The notes: a model not told the origin generated them from the letters alone. Counted from the stretch's first letter, positions 51,423 through 59,897 are shown. The stretch is 61,713 nt of DNA from PSLL01 sp964389705 (GCA_964389705.1 CAYMEO010000003.1:1-61713), one strand, 5' to 3'. A program made the numbers and translations.

Positions 51423-51899
51423 GTGAACAGAATTCGAAGTAAAACGGGAAATAGGGTTTTCTCTTTAAAAGAGAATAGACAAGAGAGACTCGATAGGTTT
51501 ATTACCCTATCCCGTAAAAAGGGGCTTAAGCTCACTCCTCAGAGGATGGTTATCTTTCGTATTCTTTCTGAATCAGGCGGGCACCTGCGTGCCGACGAGG
51601 TATATCAAAAGGCTAAAAAGAACTGTCCTATGATTTCTGCTACCACTGTATATCGTAATCTTGAGAGGCTAGTCAATGTCGGTTTGCTTTCATATCTTGA
51701 GCGCAGTGGAACGGCGATTCTTTATGACGCTAATCCCGAGGAGCACCATCATTTTATATGCACACGCTGTGGGAGCGTGCGCGATATTTATTTGAAGACG
51801 GTAAAATACGAACTCGATGGGGAGAAGTCATCATTGGGTAGATACAAGGTTGAGACTCCAGAACTCCATCTGCACGGCATATGCCAGGACTGTCTCTAG
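51423..51899 (+). CDS. Fur-family regulator, PerR-like
   Basis: A 158-residue metalloregulator. The N-terminal winged helix holds KKGLKLTPQRMVIFRIL and ATTVYRNLERLV. The C-terminal domain has the His cluster EEHHHFICTRCG, then an Asp at VRDIY, and a second CxxC at HGICQDCL; two Cys pairs form the structural zinc site. The Asp after the first CxxC fits PerR-type peroxide sensors rather than Glu of Fur, but this is an inference. Start: the ATG at 51405 precedes the probable -10 box, so GTG 51423 is favoured; there is no Shine-Dalgarno. It is divergent from the Dps-like gene, its likely target. Confidence 0.85.
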   Translation: MNRIRSKTGNRVFSLKENRQERLDRFITLSRKKGLKLTPQRMVIFRILSESGGHLRADEVYQKAKKNCPMISATTVYRNLERLVNVGLLSYLERSGTAILYDANPEEHHHFICTRCGSVRDIYLKTVKYELDGEKSSLGRYKVETPELHLHGICQDCL

Positions 51900-51923
51900 G
51901 GTATTCGCCTGGCTTACGTTAAC

Positions 51924-53570
51924 TTAGGCTATTAGCTTCTTTTCAATTAATCTAAGAAGGGCTTCAACCACTTGGGGATCATATTTTGTTCCGCTGCTAT
52001 TTATTATTTCGGAAATTGACTTCTCCCTAGGGAGGGCAGAACGGTAGGAGCGTTTGCTACGCATGGCATGGAAGGCATCTGCTACGGCTACTATCCTTGC
52101 CTCGATCGGTATAGAATCTCCGGATAGACCAAAAGGATAGCCCTGACCATTAATCCACTCGTGATGGTAGAGTACTATGGGAAGAGTTTCACGAAGAATA
52201 GGGAACCGTTGAATTATTCTTCCTCCCATTATTGGATGACGCCTAATTATATTGTATTCCTCTGGGGTGAGTTTCCCGATTTTAAATAAAATCTCTTCTG
52301 GTACAGCCGTCATTCCTATGTCGTAAACAGTCGCGCCGAATTTAAGGTTTTCGAGCCTTTTCTCAGGTTGATTCAATTCCTTTCCTAATTGTACGGCATA
52401 GTTTGAAACTATGATTGAATGCCCGTGCATGTAAATCCCTTTTTGACAAGGAGATAAGTATAAAGATGCGAGTTGCTGAGTGACAAGCTCTTTGAGTTTG
52501 AGATTGATTTCCTCGGTAAACCGTAGTGCTGCTCTATCAAAGATAATTTCGTCGGATCTAGTATTTAGCTCCTCGTCCTCGTAGAAGAGAATTTGATTTC
52601 TCCCGCCCTCTTTGGCAAGATATAGAGCCTTATCTGCCTGTCTTACCACATCGTCAATGCTTATACTTTCATAGGGATTTATCTCTACAATTCCACCGCT
52701 TAGGGTGATTCGAGGTCTGGTGTTGTTTGAAATCTCCCTTAGAATTCGCCCAATTGCTGAAAAAGCCTGTTTTTTATCTGTTTTCATAACAACTGCGAAC
52801 TCATCCCCGCCCAATCTGAATATCTTATCCTCCTCTCTTAACATGATCTTAAATCTTGACGTTACCTGTTTCAGGACCATGTCACCGAAGGCGTGGCCAT
52901 GAGAGTCGTTTATCTGTTTGAATCCGTCAATGTCAAATACTATTAGGCTAATGGTGGTGCCATTTCTTCGCATCTCCGATATATCTTGAGAAAAGATTTG
53001 ATAAAAAGCGCGGCGGTTGAAAATCCCGGTGAGTGAATCAATAAGAGCCAGCTTTTCAATACTTTCTCTCTCTGACCTTTCCTTCTCTTCGCGCTCTCTG
53101 AGTGCGGAGAGAAAATTGACTATTAAATTGAGATTAGAGATATCTTCTTCTCTCGGGGGGATACATTCGTATTTTGAGAAACTAAAAAACGCAGCCGCTT
53201 TGCCGTTTACAAAGACGGGGACTGTAAAAATAAACTCAGGCTTGTCGAACCCTTCATCATCAATAGTTTTTCCATTGGGTAGAATCTCTGTTGTATATTC
53301 AGATGGGTTTAAATCTATACCAGTCTTTAAGGCAAATTCTCTAACATCTTCCAGAACAAAGGAGAGATAGCTCTTTCTAACCCTCCTGTGGGCAAATACA
53401 AAACACTCTTTAGTCTCTGCGTTCAAAGAGAGAAAGAAACATAGATTCGAAACCAATTGCCTTGAGTTGATTCCTAGATACCGTATTGCATCTGTAAAGC
53501 CGTTCTTTAAGGAATGCTCGAAAAAGCCGGTTAAAAACCCAAGGTTTTTATTTAATTGCCATTTTTCCAT
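51924..53570 (-). CDS. GAF-like/GGDEF/HD-GYP protein with altered HD dyad
   Basis: A 548-residue soluble protein. An N-terminal GAF-like domain (about 1-165) is followed by a GGDEF domain (about 185-335; RLGGDEF with RxxD inhibitory motif REED before it) and an HD-GYP domain (about 355-545). In the latter, the HD dyad reads VYDIGMTAVP (HD to YD and GK to GM), while RRHPIMGG, HHEWINGQGYP and VAVADAFHAM are kept. c-di-GMP synthesis appears intact and its hydrolysis likely impaired or altered. The ligand of the N-terminal domain is unknown. Confidence 0.88.
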   Translation of the reverse strand: MEKWQLNKNLGFLTGFFEHSLKNGFTDAIRYLGINSRQLVSNLCFFLSLNAETKECFVFAHRRVRKSYLSFVLEDVREFALKTGIDLNPSEYTTEILPNGKTIDDEGFDKPEFIFTVPVFVNGKAAAFFSFSKYECIPPREEDISNLNLIVNFLSALREREEKERSERESIEKLALIDSLTGIFNRRAFYQIFSQDISEMRRNGTTISLIVFDIDGFKQINDSHGHAFGDMVLKQVTSRFKIMLREEDKIFRLGGDEFAVVMKTDKKQAFSAIGRILREISNNTRPRITLSGGIVEINPYESISIDDVVRQADKALYLAKEGGRNQILFYEDEELNTRSDEIIFDRAALRFTEEINLKLKELVTQQLASLYLSPCQKGIYMHGHSIIVSNYAVQLGKELNQPEKRLENLKFGATVYDIGMTAVPEEILFKIGKLTPEEYNIIRRHPIMGGRIIQRFPILRETLPIVLYHHEWINGQGYPFGLSGDSIPIEARIVAVADAFHAMRSKRSYRSALPREKSISEIINSSGTKYDPQVVEALLRLIEKKLIA

Positions 53571-53748
53571 GGTAATAAAGATTGACTAAGTGAAATTAAA
53601 ACATAACTCCATCCGGTAGCTCCCTTTTATATCAACCTTAATGCAAGATCAATAGAATTTTAAAAAGGACTTAGATATCCTTGTCTGATATGACTTATCA
53701 GACTGCTTCTACTAAAATCTGAACCTATACCTACATATGCATCATTAA

Positions 53749-55017
53749 TTACCTTACAACTGATGCACCAACAACCTTTATTTCTATATCTTCCGGCAGA
53801 AAGTTGAGAAATCCGGCTTTAACGTCCCGAAATGTCTTTTCACTATTGGCAGGGAGGATATCACGAATTGTGACCTCATTAGAACCAAGTCGCCTTCTGT
53901 CGGACCTAGAATAAAAATCTACCCTAATCTTAATATTGCTATAAGTGGTATCACCTTTATTCTCAAGCGTAAGCTCTCGAACCACGCCTATTGTTCCTGT
54001 AATGCCGCCTCCCCATTTGAAATTCTTTACAACTATATCTTCTTGAGGTATTGGTTCCTCCTCTTCCTCTTCTTGCTTGGGCTGCTGCTCCTGGGGATGT
54101 TCTATGTTAGAGCCCTCTCCCTCTTTGGGAGGCACAACCACGACCTCCTCTCCTTTAGTACTACCCTTCTCTGATGGATTGGCTACATTAGAGGGCACAG
54201 AGGTTTGTTTCTCTTCGGTTTTGCTTTTAAACTCTCCAGAGGCCCCGACTTTTGTGCCTAACTTTTTGCCCGGTTTTTGGATTGGGGTACTAGTCTTAGC
54301 CACACGGGGTTTTCTAACAGGGGCGCGTGAGGCGTCTGTAACAGTAATTACGGTCTTTTTTGCCTGGGGCTGTCTGAATCCGACATTTATACTATAAAAC
54401 GTCTTTTCACTCTTTGCTGGTAGAATACCATGGATTACGGCTGTGGTCGGACCAAGCTTCTCACCGCTTGGACTAAAGTATTCTAGCTGTATTTCTATAT
54501 CCCTGTAATTGATTTCGCTTTTATTCTCAAGTGTAATCTCTTTTAATATACCCTCAGTAGCATACTGTCCTCCTGACCACTCCCAGTTCTTTACTACTAT
54601 CAGATCCGATGGACGCGCAGAGAAGACTGTTTCTAATGCCTCAGCTCTTACAATCCTGACAGTGGTTTTCTGAAGATCCGAGTGCATAAATCCAAAATTG
54701 ACATTATAAAAGGTTTTCGTGCTCCCAGGGGGGAGTATGTCATGAATGGTAGATCTCAAGGAACCGAGGGGGACATCGTTTATGGTGTACATATTTGCTT
54801 CTATCTCTATATTTTTGTAGGCGGTTTTGCCTTTATTCTCAAGTGTAATCTCTTTGATTATCCCCACTGTGCCCGCGCCGCCAGAGCCCCACTTGTAGTC
54901 TTTCACGGTGATCTCATCTTCAGGAGCAGGGGTTTTAGCCCAAGCACCCACTGCCAAAACACAAAGGCAAAATAGAGAAAGAAGCAGAGTATTACACTGC
55001 CGTAATATAGGCTGCAC
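53749..55017 (-). CDS. secreted three-repeat protein (FxLYD-like), unknown
   Basis: A 422-residue exported protein with three homologous beta-sandwich-like repeats, about residues 36-127, 139-232 and 326-422. Each has KxxxW-G-GG, xxVxxxITLENKxxxxYxxI-I, ILPxxSxKTFxxVxxGF. A 90-residue linker (233-325) is rich in Lys, Glu, Pro and Thr. The signal peptide MQPILRQCNTLLLSLFCLC ends near AWA. I choose GTG 55017: GAGGAGA sits about 9 nt before it. The in-frame ATG 55062 would add 15 residues in front of the signal peptide. The repeats look like FxLYD/Ig-type binding domains. The gene stands alone. Confidence 0.75.
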   Translation of the reverse strand: MQPILRQCNTLLLSLFCLCVLAVGAWAKTPAPEDEITVKDYKWGSGGAGTVGIIKEITLENKGKTAYKNIEIEANMYTINDVPLGSLRSTIHDILPPGSTKTFYNVNFGFMHSDLQKTTVRIVRAEALETVFSARPSDLIVVKNWEWSGGQYATEGILKEITLENKSEINYRDIEIQLEYFSPSGEKLGPTTAVIHGILPAKSEKTFYSINVGFRQPQAKKTVITVTDASRAPVRKPRVAKTSTPIQKPGKKLGTKVGASGEFKSKTEEKQTSVPSNVANPSEKGSTKGEEVVVVPPKEGEGSNIEHPQEQQPKQEEEEEEPIPQEDIVVKNFKWGGGITGTIGVVRELTLENKGDTTYSNIKIRVDFYSRSDRRRLGSNEVTIRDILPANSEKTFRDVKAGFLNFLPEDIEIKVVGASVVR

Positions 55018-55206
55018 CTTATTGTATCTCCTCTTTTTGTTTATGAACACAAAATTATACATTATTAAATCTAAAAAGGTAGCATGTCATTGTTTGTTGT
55101 CCGGTCAGGCTTAATAGATCAATGAAGAGAAAAAACCCCTTGATTAATAATCCCAAAAAGTGATATAAAAATAATATGATAAATCGCGTTTTAAGGAGGA
55201 AGGAAA

Positions 55207-55563
55207 ATGGGTACTTATATAATGTTAAGTAGACTTACACCAGAGGGGAGAAAGACTATAAAGGATAGACCGGGGAGGATAAAGGAAGTGACCCAAGAGG
55301 TGGAGGCTATGGGCGCGAGGGTTATAGAACAATACGCTACCCTTGGTCCTTATGATTTCCTGAACATAGTTGAGGCGCCAGACAACAAAACAATAAGCAA
55401 GATTTCAGTAGACCTATGCTCTCGTGGTACGGTAGAGATTATGACACTGGCTGCAATCCCTGTGGATTCGTTCATATCGTCGATTGGAGCAATGGGGAAG
55501 AGGAGTAAGCCTAAAAAACCTGTAAAATCAGCAAAGGCAAAGGGAAAGGGTAAGAGAAGATAA
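55207..55563 (+). CDS. GYD-domain protein
   Basis: A 118-residue ferredoxin-like-fold protein of the GYD family (YIMLSRLTPEGRKTIKDRP, ALGPYDFLNIVEAPDN-like, and EIMTLAAIPV). These small proteins have no known activity. A C-terminal Lys/Ala-rich tail (PKKPVKSAKAKGKGKRR) follows the domain and may bind nucleic acid. AAGGAGGAAGG precedes ATG closely. It is the only + strand gene between the three-repeat protein and the sigma factor, and has no operon partner. Confidence 0.85.
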   Translation: MGTYIMLSRLTPEGRKTIKDRPGRIKEVTQEVEAMGARVIEQYATLGPYDFLNIVEAPDNKTISKISVDLCSRGTVEIMTLAAIPVDSFISSIGAMGKRSKPKKPVKSAKAKGKGKRR

Positions 55564-55714
55564 TACCAAATCATCGCGGAGACGAATCTTATTAGGATGT
55601 AAATGCGGATTAAGTCAGATCAGTCTATAAAGTGCAATTTATGAATTAGATTGTATATTAAGGACTTAGGTGCTGGGCATTGGTCTGTGCAAGACCAGGT
55701 GTTGATACTCGTCT

Positions 55715-56929
55715 CTAGGGATGTTCTTCTATCAGGCTCCTTAGGACGATACCCGATTTACACCTTCCAAGCCTCTGAAGAGCGCGTTTTTCTATCTGTC
55801 TAATTCTCTCTCTAGTTAAGCCCAGATGTTTTCCGACCTCGTCGAGTGTAGAGATATTTTCATAGCCTATTCCAAACCTCATTTTTATAACCTCTCTTTC
55901 TCTTGGATTGAGCAAGGACAGTGCATCGTTTACATTTTTTGGAATTGAGGCAGCGGCTATTAATGAATCAGCGGGAATGGCATTAGTATCAGAGACAAAA
56001 TCCATAAGGGTCATCTTCTCGCCTTGCCAAATGGGGGAATTAAGGCGTATTATCTTTTCGTTTGCTCCAAGCACCCGTTTTACACCCTCTACGGACATCT
56101 TTGCCTTCTTTGCAATCTCCTCGGCAAGAGGCCTTCTTCCAATTCTCTTTTCAAGCCCAGAGCGTACCCTCTGGACCTTGCCCGATTTTTCAAGAATGTA
56201 TGCAGGAATCCTTACAGTTCTCGTCTGATCAAAGATGGCTCTCGATATTGCCTGATGTATCCACCAACAGGCATAGGTAGAGAACTTGTAGCCCTTTGTA
56301 GGATCGAACCTATCTACTGCCCTCATGAGCCCCAGATTTCCCTCCTGAATTAAGTCCAAAAATGGAAGTCCACGCCCGGCATATCTTTTAGCTACACTCA
56401 CGACGAGTCTCAGGTTTGCTTTGATAAACGTGTTTCTAAACTGCATTGCCTTCTTTGAATATGCCTCAGCAAGGATTTTGAGCCTCCTAGGGCGTCTAGG
56501 ATCTATTTCTGTTTCACAGGCGTGCATACTTTTACCTAGTTTTGTTTGTCCATTGGACTTTGTCCTCCGCCCTAATCCTTTGCTACTGAGAATTCCGTCT
56601 ATAATCCTTTGTATCTCCTTTGCCTTTGTCTTACACCTCTTTATCTTTAGCGCAATTTTAACCTCTCCATCTCGTGTGAGTAGTGATTCAGTGCCAATTT
56701 CCTTAAAATAGGCATTTAAGAGTCTTAAGTCGTGATTTGGAATCTCCTCTCTTTTTTGAGTTATTTTAATTTCCTCTGGGGGCTCGATGCCCAGATCAAA
56801 ATCTCCTTCAAAGCCATCTTCAGGCTCAATTCCAACAAAAATACCATTCTCTTCGACAAATGGCTCGACTTCGAATACAGCGACATATTCTTCAAAGGCT
56901 TCGCCGACACTAAATTCTGTATCTTGCAT
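55715..56929 (-). CDS. RpoD/RpoS-type sigma factor
   Basis: A 404-residue sigma-70 family protein. Region 1.2 is at LLNAYFKEIGTESLLT (about residue 68), region 2 has RYAGRGLPFLDLIQEGNLGLMRAVD-type core and YKFSTYACWWIHQAISRAI, region 3 RRPLAEEIAKKA, and region 4 LTRERIRQIEKRALQRL. The N-terminal 60 residues are acidic (VGEAFEEYVAVFEVEPF). Without region 1.1 and with short spacers it is more like group 2 (stationary/stress) than the housekeeping factor. TTGAGGAG precedes the ATG. Copy B of the dispersed element lies 106-250 nt upstream. Confidence 0.93.
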   Translation of the reverse strand: MQDTEFSVGEAFEEYVAVFEVEPFVEENGIFVGIEPEDGFEGDFDLGIEPPEEIKITQKREEIPNHDLRLLNAYFKEIGTESLLTRDGEVKIALKIKRCKTKAKEIQRIIDGILSSKGLGRRTKSNGQTKLGKSMHACETEIDPRRPRRLKILAEAYSKKAMQFRNTFIKANLRLVVSVAKRYAGRGLPFLDLIQEGNLGLMRAVDRFDPTKGYKFSTYACWWIHQAISRAIFDQTRTVRIPAYILEKSGKVQRVRSGLEKRIGRRPLAEEIAKKAKMSVEGVKRVLGANEKIIRLNSPIWQGEKMTLMDFVSDTNAIPADSLIAAASIPKNVNDALSLLNPREREVIKMRFGIGYENISTLDEVGKHLGLTRERIRQIEKRALQRLGRCKSGIVLRSLIEEHP

Positions 56930-57034
56930 GATTTTCTCCTCAATTTATGACGTCAAATCCCCAATTAGAATCGCTCTTCTCATTCTAATTTTTAGTTCTC
57001 CTCTGATGAGTGTATTTTGCAGTATTTTGTCTGT
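56930..57034. other. sigma-factor leader region
   Basis: Leader between the sigma-factor start and the dispersed element copy B. It contains a near-perfect inverted repeat AGAATCGCTCTTCTCATTCT-like (56969-56988) that could form a hairpin in the - strand mRNA, and a GAGGAG site. No ORF is supported. Confidence 0.4.
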
Positions 57035-57178
57035 GCAATGTTCATACCAGCAGACTCGATGCATTTAATCTCTAGCTTTTACAAGGGCTTATAAGTGGGG
57101 GAGGGCTCAAAGATAAAGAAGAAACGTATTTATCTGTGTAGTAATACACTATAGAAGGTGTGTAAATCTGCACAAGAT
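57035..57178. repeat. dispersed intergenic element, copy B
   Basis: Homologous to 22603-22732. Shared blocks: GCAATGTTCATACCAG (57036-57051), TTTAATC, TTATAAG, TAGTAATA (57139-57146), a 10-nt non-conserved spacer, and GGTGTGTAAATCTGCACAAG to 57176. The ends TGTGCAATGTTCATACC and the reversed right end TGTGCAGATTTACACACC are imperfect inverted repeats. It lies upstream of the sigma gene and, in - orientation, holds CTTGTGCANATTTACNCACC as its first conserved block. Confidence 0.7.
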
Positions 57179-57250
57179 ATAATGCCGGTGTATCAGCCAT
57201 ACGGAATGAGGGAAAAGAGGCACAATAGAGCTATAGGCTCCTATTTTATG

Positions 57251-58942
57251 TTACCAGTCTATATCCTTTATCTTCAGGCGGATCTTCCTTTTTCCGTTCC
57301 AAATATTAATCTCGGGTATAAAGACTATATCAATCTGGTCTGGCACTATAATCGGTTCTCTAATATTAAACCAGATTGCATCAAAGACACTGCCTTTCTG
57401 TTTGAGCCTTAGACTAAGGTGCTTGTTTTTAAAAAGCCTATGAGATATTACATCAACGGATTTTGATAAAAACACCGGTTCCGGGTTTCCTATACCGAAT
57501 GGGGCAATGAGATCAAGCTCCGAAACTATAGAATCGGTAATATCGGCTAAATCAAGGGCACAATCAATCTTTAGCTTAATAAAATCCCCGTCTCGCTTAC
57601 TTACAGCCATTTCAAATCTGTCTCTGAATTCATCAATCTTCTCTTCTCTAATAGAGATTCCGGCGGCAAGTTCATGTCCTCCAAATTGCTCAAGCGGCTC
57701 TCTACACTCACAAAGAGACTCATATAGGTTTATTCCTTCGACGCTCCTTCCTGAGCCCTTTCCGATACCATCTTCCCCAATTGCTATCAGCACCGTGGGT
57801 CTCCTGTACCGCTCGACGATTCTCGATGCCACAATTCCAATTACACCCGGGTGCCAATTGGGAGACGAAAGGACAAGGGATTTAGATTCGAGAAATCTCG
57901 GATTCCCCTCAATCTGTGAGATGGCATCAGAAAATATCTCTTCTTCGATTCTCTGTCTCTTTGAGTTTTCATTGTTTAGGATTCTTGCAAGCCCTCTTGC
58001 TCTCTCCAGGTCATTTGAGATTAAGAGTTCTACAGCAACGCCTGCGCTCTGTAGCCTTCCTCCTGCGTTTATCCTTGGGCCAAGCTTAAAACCCACATCA
58101 TATGAATTTACCTCCCCTCCCACACCGCTTACTTCCTTTAGGGCGGCTATTCCGGGGCGCCTTGGGTTTGACATTCTTTTCATTCCCTCTTTTGCAAATA
58201 TGCGGTTTACATTTGTAAGTGAGGCACAGTCGGCGATTGTTCCTAGAGCAACCAGGTCTAGGTAATCCCCTAAATTTGGCTCTTCTTTTTTAAAGAAGCC
58301 AGAATCCCTAAGAGAGCGCCTTAGAGCGACTACCAGATTGAAAATCACCCCTACTCCGGCAATCTCTTTTCCTGGATAGGGGCATCCTATTTGGTGCGGG
58401 TTTAAGACGGCAACGGCTTTTGGAATCATCTCAGGTGGCTTGTGGTGGTCTGTAACAATGAAATCAATGCCTATTTTCTTTGCCTCTTCGATCTCCTTAT
58501 GTGCTGTGATTCCACAATCGCCCGAGATTATGAGCGAGACTCCTTGGATCTTTAGCTTTCTTATAGCATCAATGTTTATCCCGTATCCTTCTTTTAGCCT
58601 ATCAGGATTGTAATACGTTATGTCAGAGCCGAGATTTTTAAGAAAGGTGTAGAAAAGGGCTGTGGCAGTAACGCCGTCAACATCATAGTCTCCGTATATC
58701 GCTATTTTCTCCCTACCTTCTATTGCTCTTTTAATCCTCTCTATTGCTATGTCCATTCCTTTCAGAAGGTAGGGGGATGGGAGGTCAAAAAGGCCGCTTT
58801 TTAAAAATGACTCCGCTTCTGTCTCGTCTTTAATTCCACGGCTTATGAGAATCTGAGCCGAAATAGGCGATATTCCCAGTGATCTAGAGAGTTTTTCTTT
58901 GAGTTTCGGGTTTTCCTTCTCTATAATCCAGTGTCTTTTCAT
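57251..58942 (-). CDS. recJ: single-strand DNA exonuclease RecJ
   Basis: A 5'-3' ssDNA exonuclease of 563 residues used in recombination and mismatch repair. The DHH family motifs are YGDYDVDGVTATALFY (I), SGDCGITAHKEI (II) and VTDHHKPPEM (III). The C-terminal DHHA1 domain has GGHELAAGISIREE, and an OB-like end contains KHLSLRLKQKG. Length is normal. It is followed by the dispersed element and preceded by aroQ by 2 nt, in an operon with the TPR gene. Confidence 0.95.
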   Translation of the reverse strand: MKRHWIIEKENPKLKEKLSRSLGISPISAQILISRGIKDETEAESFLKSGLFDLPSPYLLKGMDIAIERIKRAIEGREKIAIYGDYDVDGVTATALFYTFLKNLGSDITYYNPDRLKEGYGINIDAIRKLKIQGVSLIISGDCGITAHKEIEEAKKIGIDFIVTDHHKPPEMIPKAVAVLNPHQIGCPYPGKEIAGVGVIFNLVVALRRSLRDSGFFKKEEPNLGDYLDLVALGTIADCASLTNVNRIFAKEGMKRMSNPRRPGIAALKEVSGVGGEVNSYDVGFKLGPRINAGGRLQSAGVAVELLISNDLERARGLARILNNENSKRQRIEEEIFSDAISQIEGNPRFLESKSLVLSSPNWHPGVIGIVASRIVERYRRPTVLIAIGEDGIGKGSGRSVEGINLYESLCECREPLEQFGGHELAAGISIREEKIDEFRDRFEMAVSKRDGDFIKLKIDCALDLADITDSIVSELDLIAPFGIGNPEPVFLSKSVDVISHRLFKNKHLSLRLKQKGSVFDAIWFNIREPIIVPDQIDIVFIPEINIWNGKRKIRLKIKDIDW

Positions 58943-58944
58943 TT

Positions 58945-59403
58945 TTAAGCCTTCTGGTTCGTCTCATTGCTTTTCTTTAAGTAATCCACTAGTCCCCTAA
59001 GCCCTAGCAGATAACTGTTGCCTCCAAATCCCGATATAACTCCAAGTGCTACGTCTGATATGAAAGAATTTTTTCTGAAGTCCTCGCGCCTGTATATGTT
59101 CGATATATGAACCTCAACCGTTGGGATGCCTATACCAATTATAGCATCTCTTATTGCGATGCTCGTGTGCGTATATGCACCGGGGTTTATAACTATTCCA
59201 TCAAACTTACCCATCGCCTCTTGGATTCCAGTTACGATTTCGCCCTCCGAGTTTGACTGAAAAAATTCAACTTGGACCTCAAGTGCATCGGCCTCTTTTT
59301 TTAATAGAGAATTGATTTCTTCAAGCGTAGTGTTGCCATAGATTTGAGGCTCACGTTTTCCAAGGAGATTAAGATTTGGTCCGTGAATTATTAGGATTTT
59401 CAT
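58945..59403 (-). CDS. aroQ: 3-dehydroquinate dehydratase, type II
   Basis: Catalyses the third step of the shikimate pathway. Motifs IIHGPNLNLLGKREPQIYG with the catalytic Tyr, FFQSNSEGEIV, and INPGAYTHTSIAIRDA with the catalytic His region, then VEVHISNIYRREDFR. Length 152 is typical. It is 2 nt upstream of recJ and 12 nt after the TPR gene. Confidence 0.97.
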   Translation of the reverse strand: MKILIIHGPNLNLLGKREPQIYGNTTLEEINSLLKKEADALEVQVEFFQSNSEGEIVTGIQEAMGKFDGIVINPGAYTHTSIAIRDAIIGIGIPTVEVHISNIYRREDFRKNSFISDVALGVISGFGGNSYLLGLRGLVDYLKKSNETNQKA

Positions 59404-59415
59404 TTTTTATCCTGA

Positions 59416-59760
59416 TTATCTCTTGGTCTGAAAGCCAGCTTTCTCGCTTAATAAATAGGCCTTTGCCTGTCCTAATTTTGTCTGAAGCGATTGGTTTTCT
59501 GGATCACGTTCGAGGAGCTTTTCAAAGACTCTGATAGCCCTTTCATGTAACTCCTGTCTCATATAAAGGTCTCCCATAGTTTCTGTATAAATTTCCCCGC
59601 CAAAGGGTGCTAAAAGGAACTCAGGGTAATCTTCATCAGTGGATTCTAAGGACTCATCTTTTCTCTGCTCATCTAAAAGAACCTCATTCTTTATATCTTT
59701 TTCATCCCTTTTTTCCTTTTCTCTCTTAAACAGATTAAATAAAATATATCCAAGCCCCAT
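59416..59760 (-). CDS. TPR-repeat protein with membrane-proximal N-terminus
   Basis: A 114-residue protein. A weak hydrophobic start GLGYILFNLF is followed by a charged segment (EKEKRDEKDIKNEV), then one and a half TPR motifs (DLYMRQELHERAIRVFEKLLERDPENQ). The acidic middle YPEFLLAPFGGEIY is unusual. AAGGAGAC precedes ATG, so it is well expressed as the first gene of the aroQ-recJ operon. Partners are unknown. Confidence 0.72.
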   Translation of the reverse strand: MGLGYILFNLFKREKEKRDEKDIKNEVLLDEQRKDESLESTDEDYPEFLLAPFGGEIYTETMGDLYMRQELHERAIRVFEKLLERDPENQSLQTKLGQAKAYLLSEKAGFQTKR

Positions 59761-59891
59761 TGTTAGTCTCCTTAATTTTTTATAGTTTCTCCAAGGGAAG
59801 CAAAAGCAGCTGAAGGCGAGTCGCAGAAGAATCTCTCATATCTTCCTTTGAGAGCACCGTTCTCTTGAGAGGGGTATGCTTCTCCCATGAC
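59761..59891 (-). promoter_or_regulatory. structured leader of the TPR-aroQ-recJ operon
   Basis: On the - strand the leader can fold: the 5' segment GGGAGAAGC (59886-59878) pairs with GCTTCCC (59801-59795), and CTCTCA/TGAGAG (59854-59833) forms an inner hairpin that competes with GAAGA/TCTTC. It lies between the promoter at 59898-59927 and the first Shine-Dalgarno. It did not match any riboswitch I could recognise. Confidence 0.42.
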
Positions 59892-59897
59892 ACTTTG

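Noticed and set aside
55680..55696. TGGTCT/AGACCA stem after the sigma-factor gene as terminator
   Set aside because: Only a 6-bp stem and no T-tract in the direction of the sigma gene.
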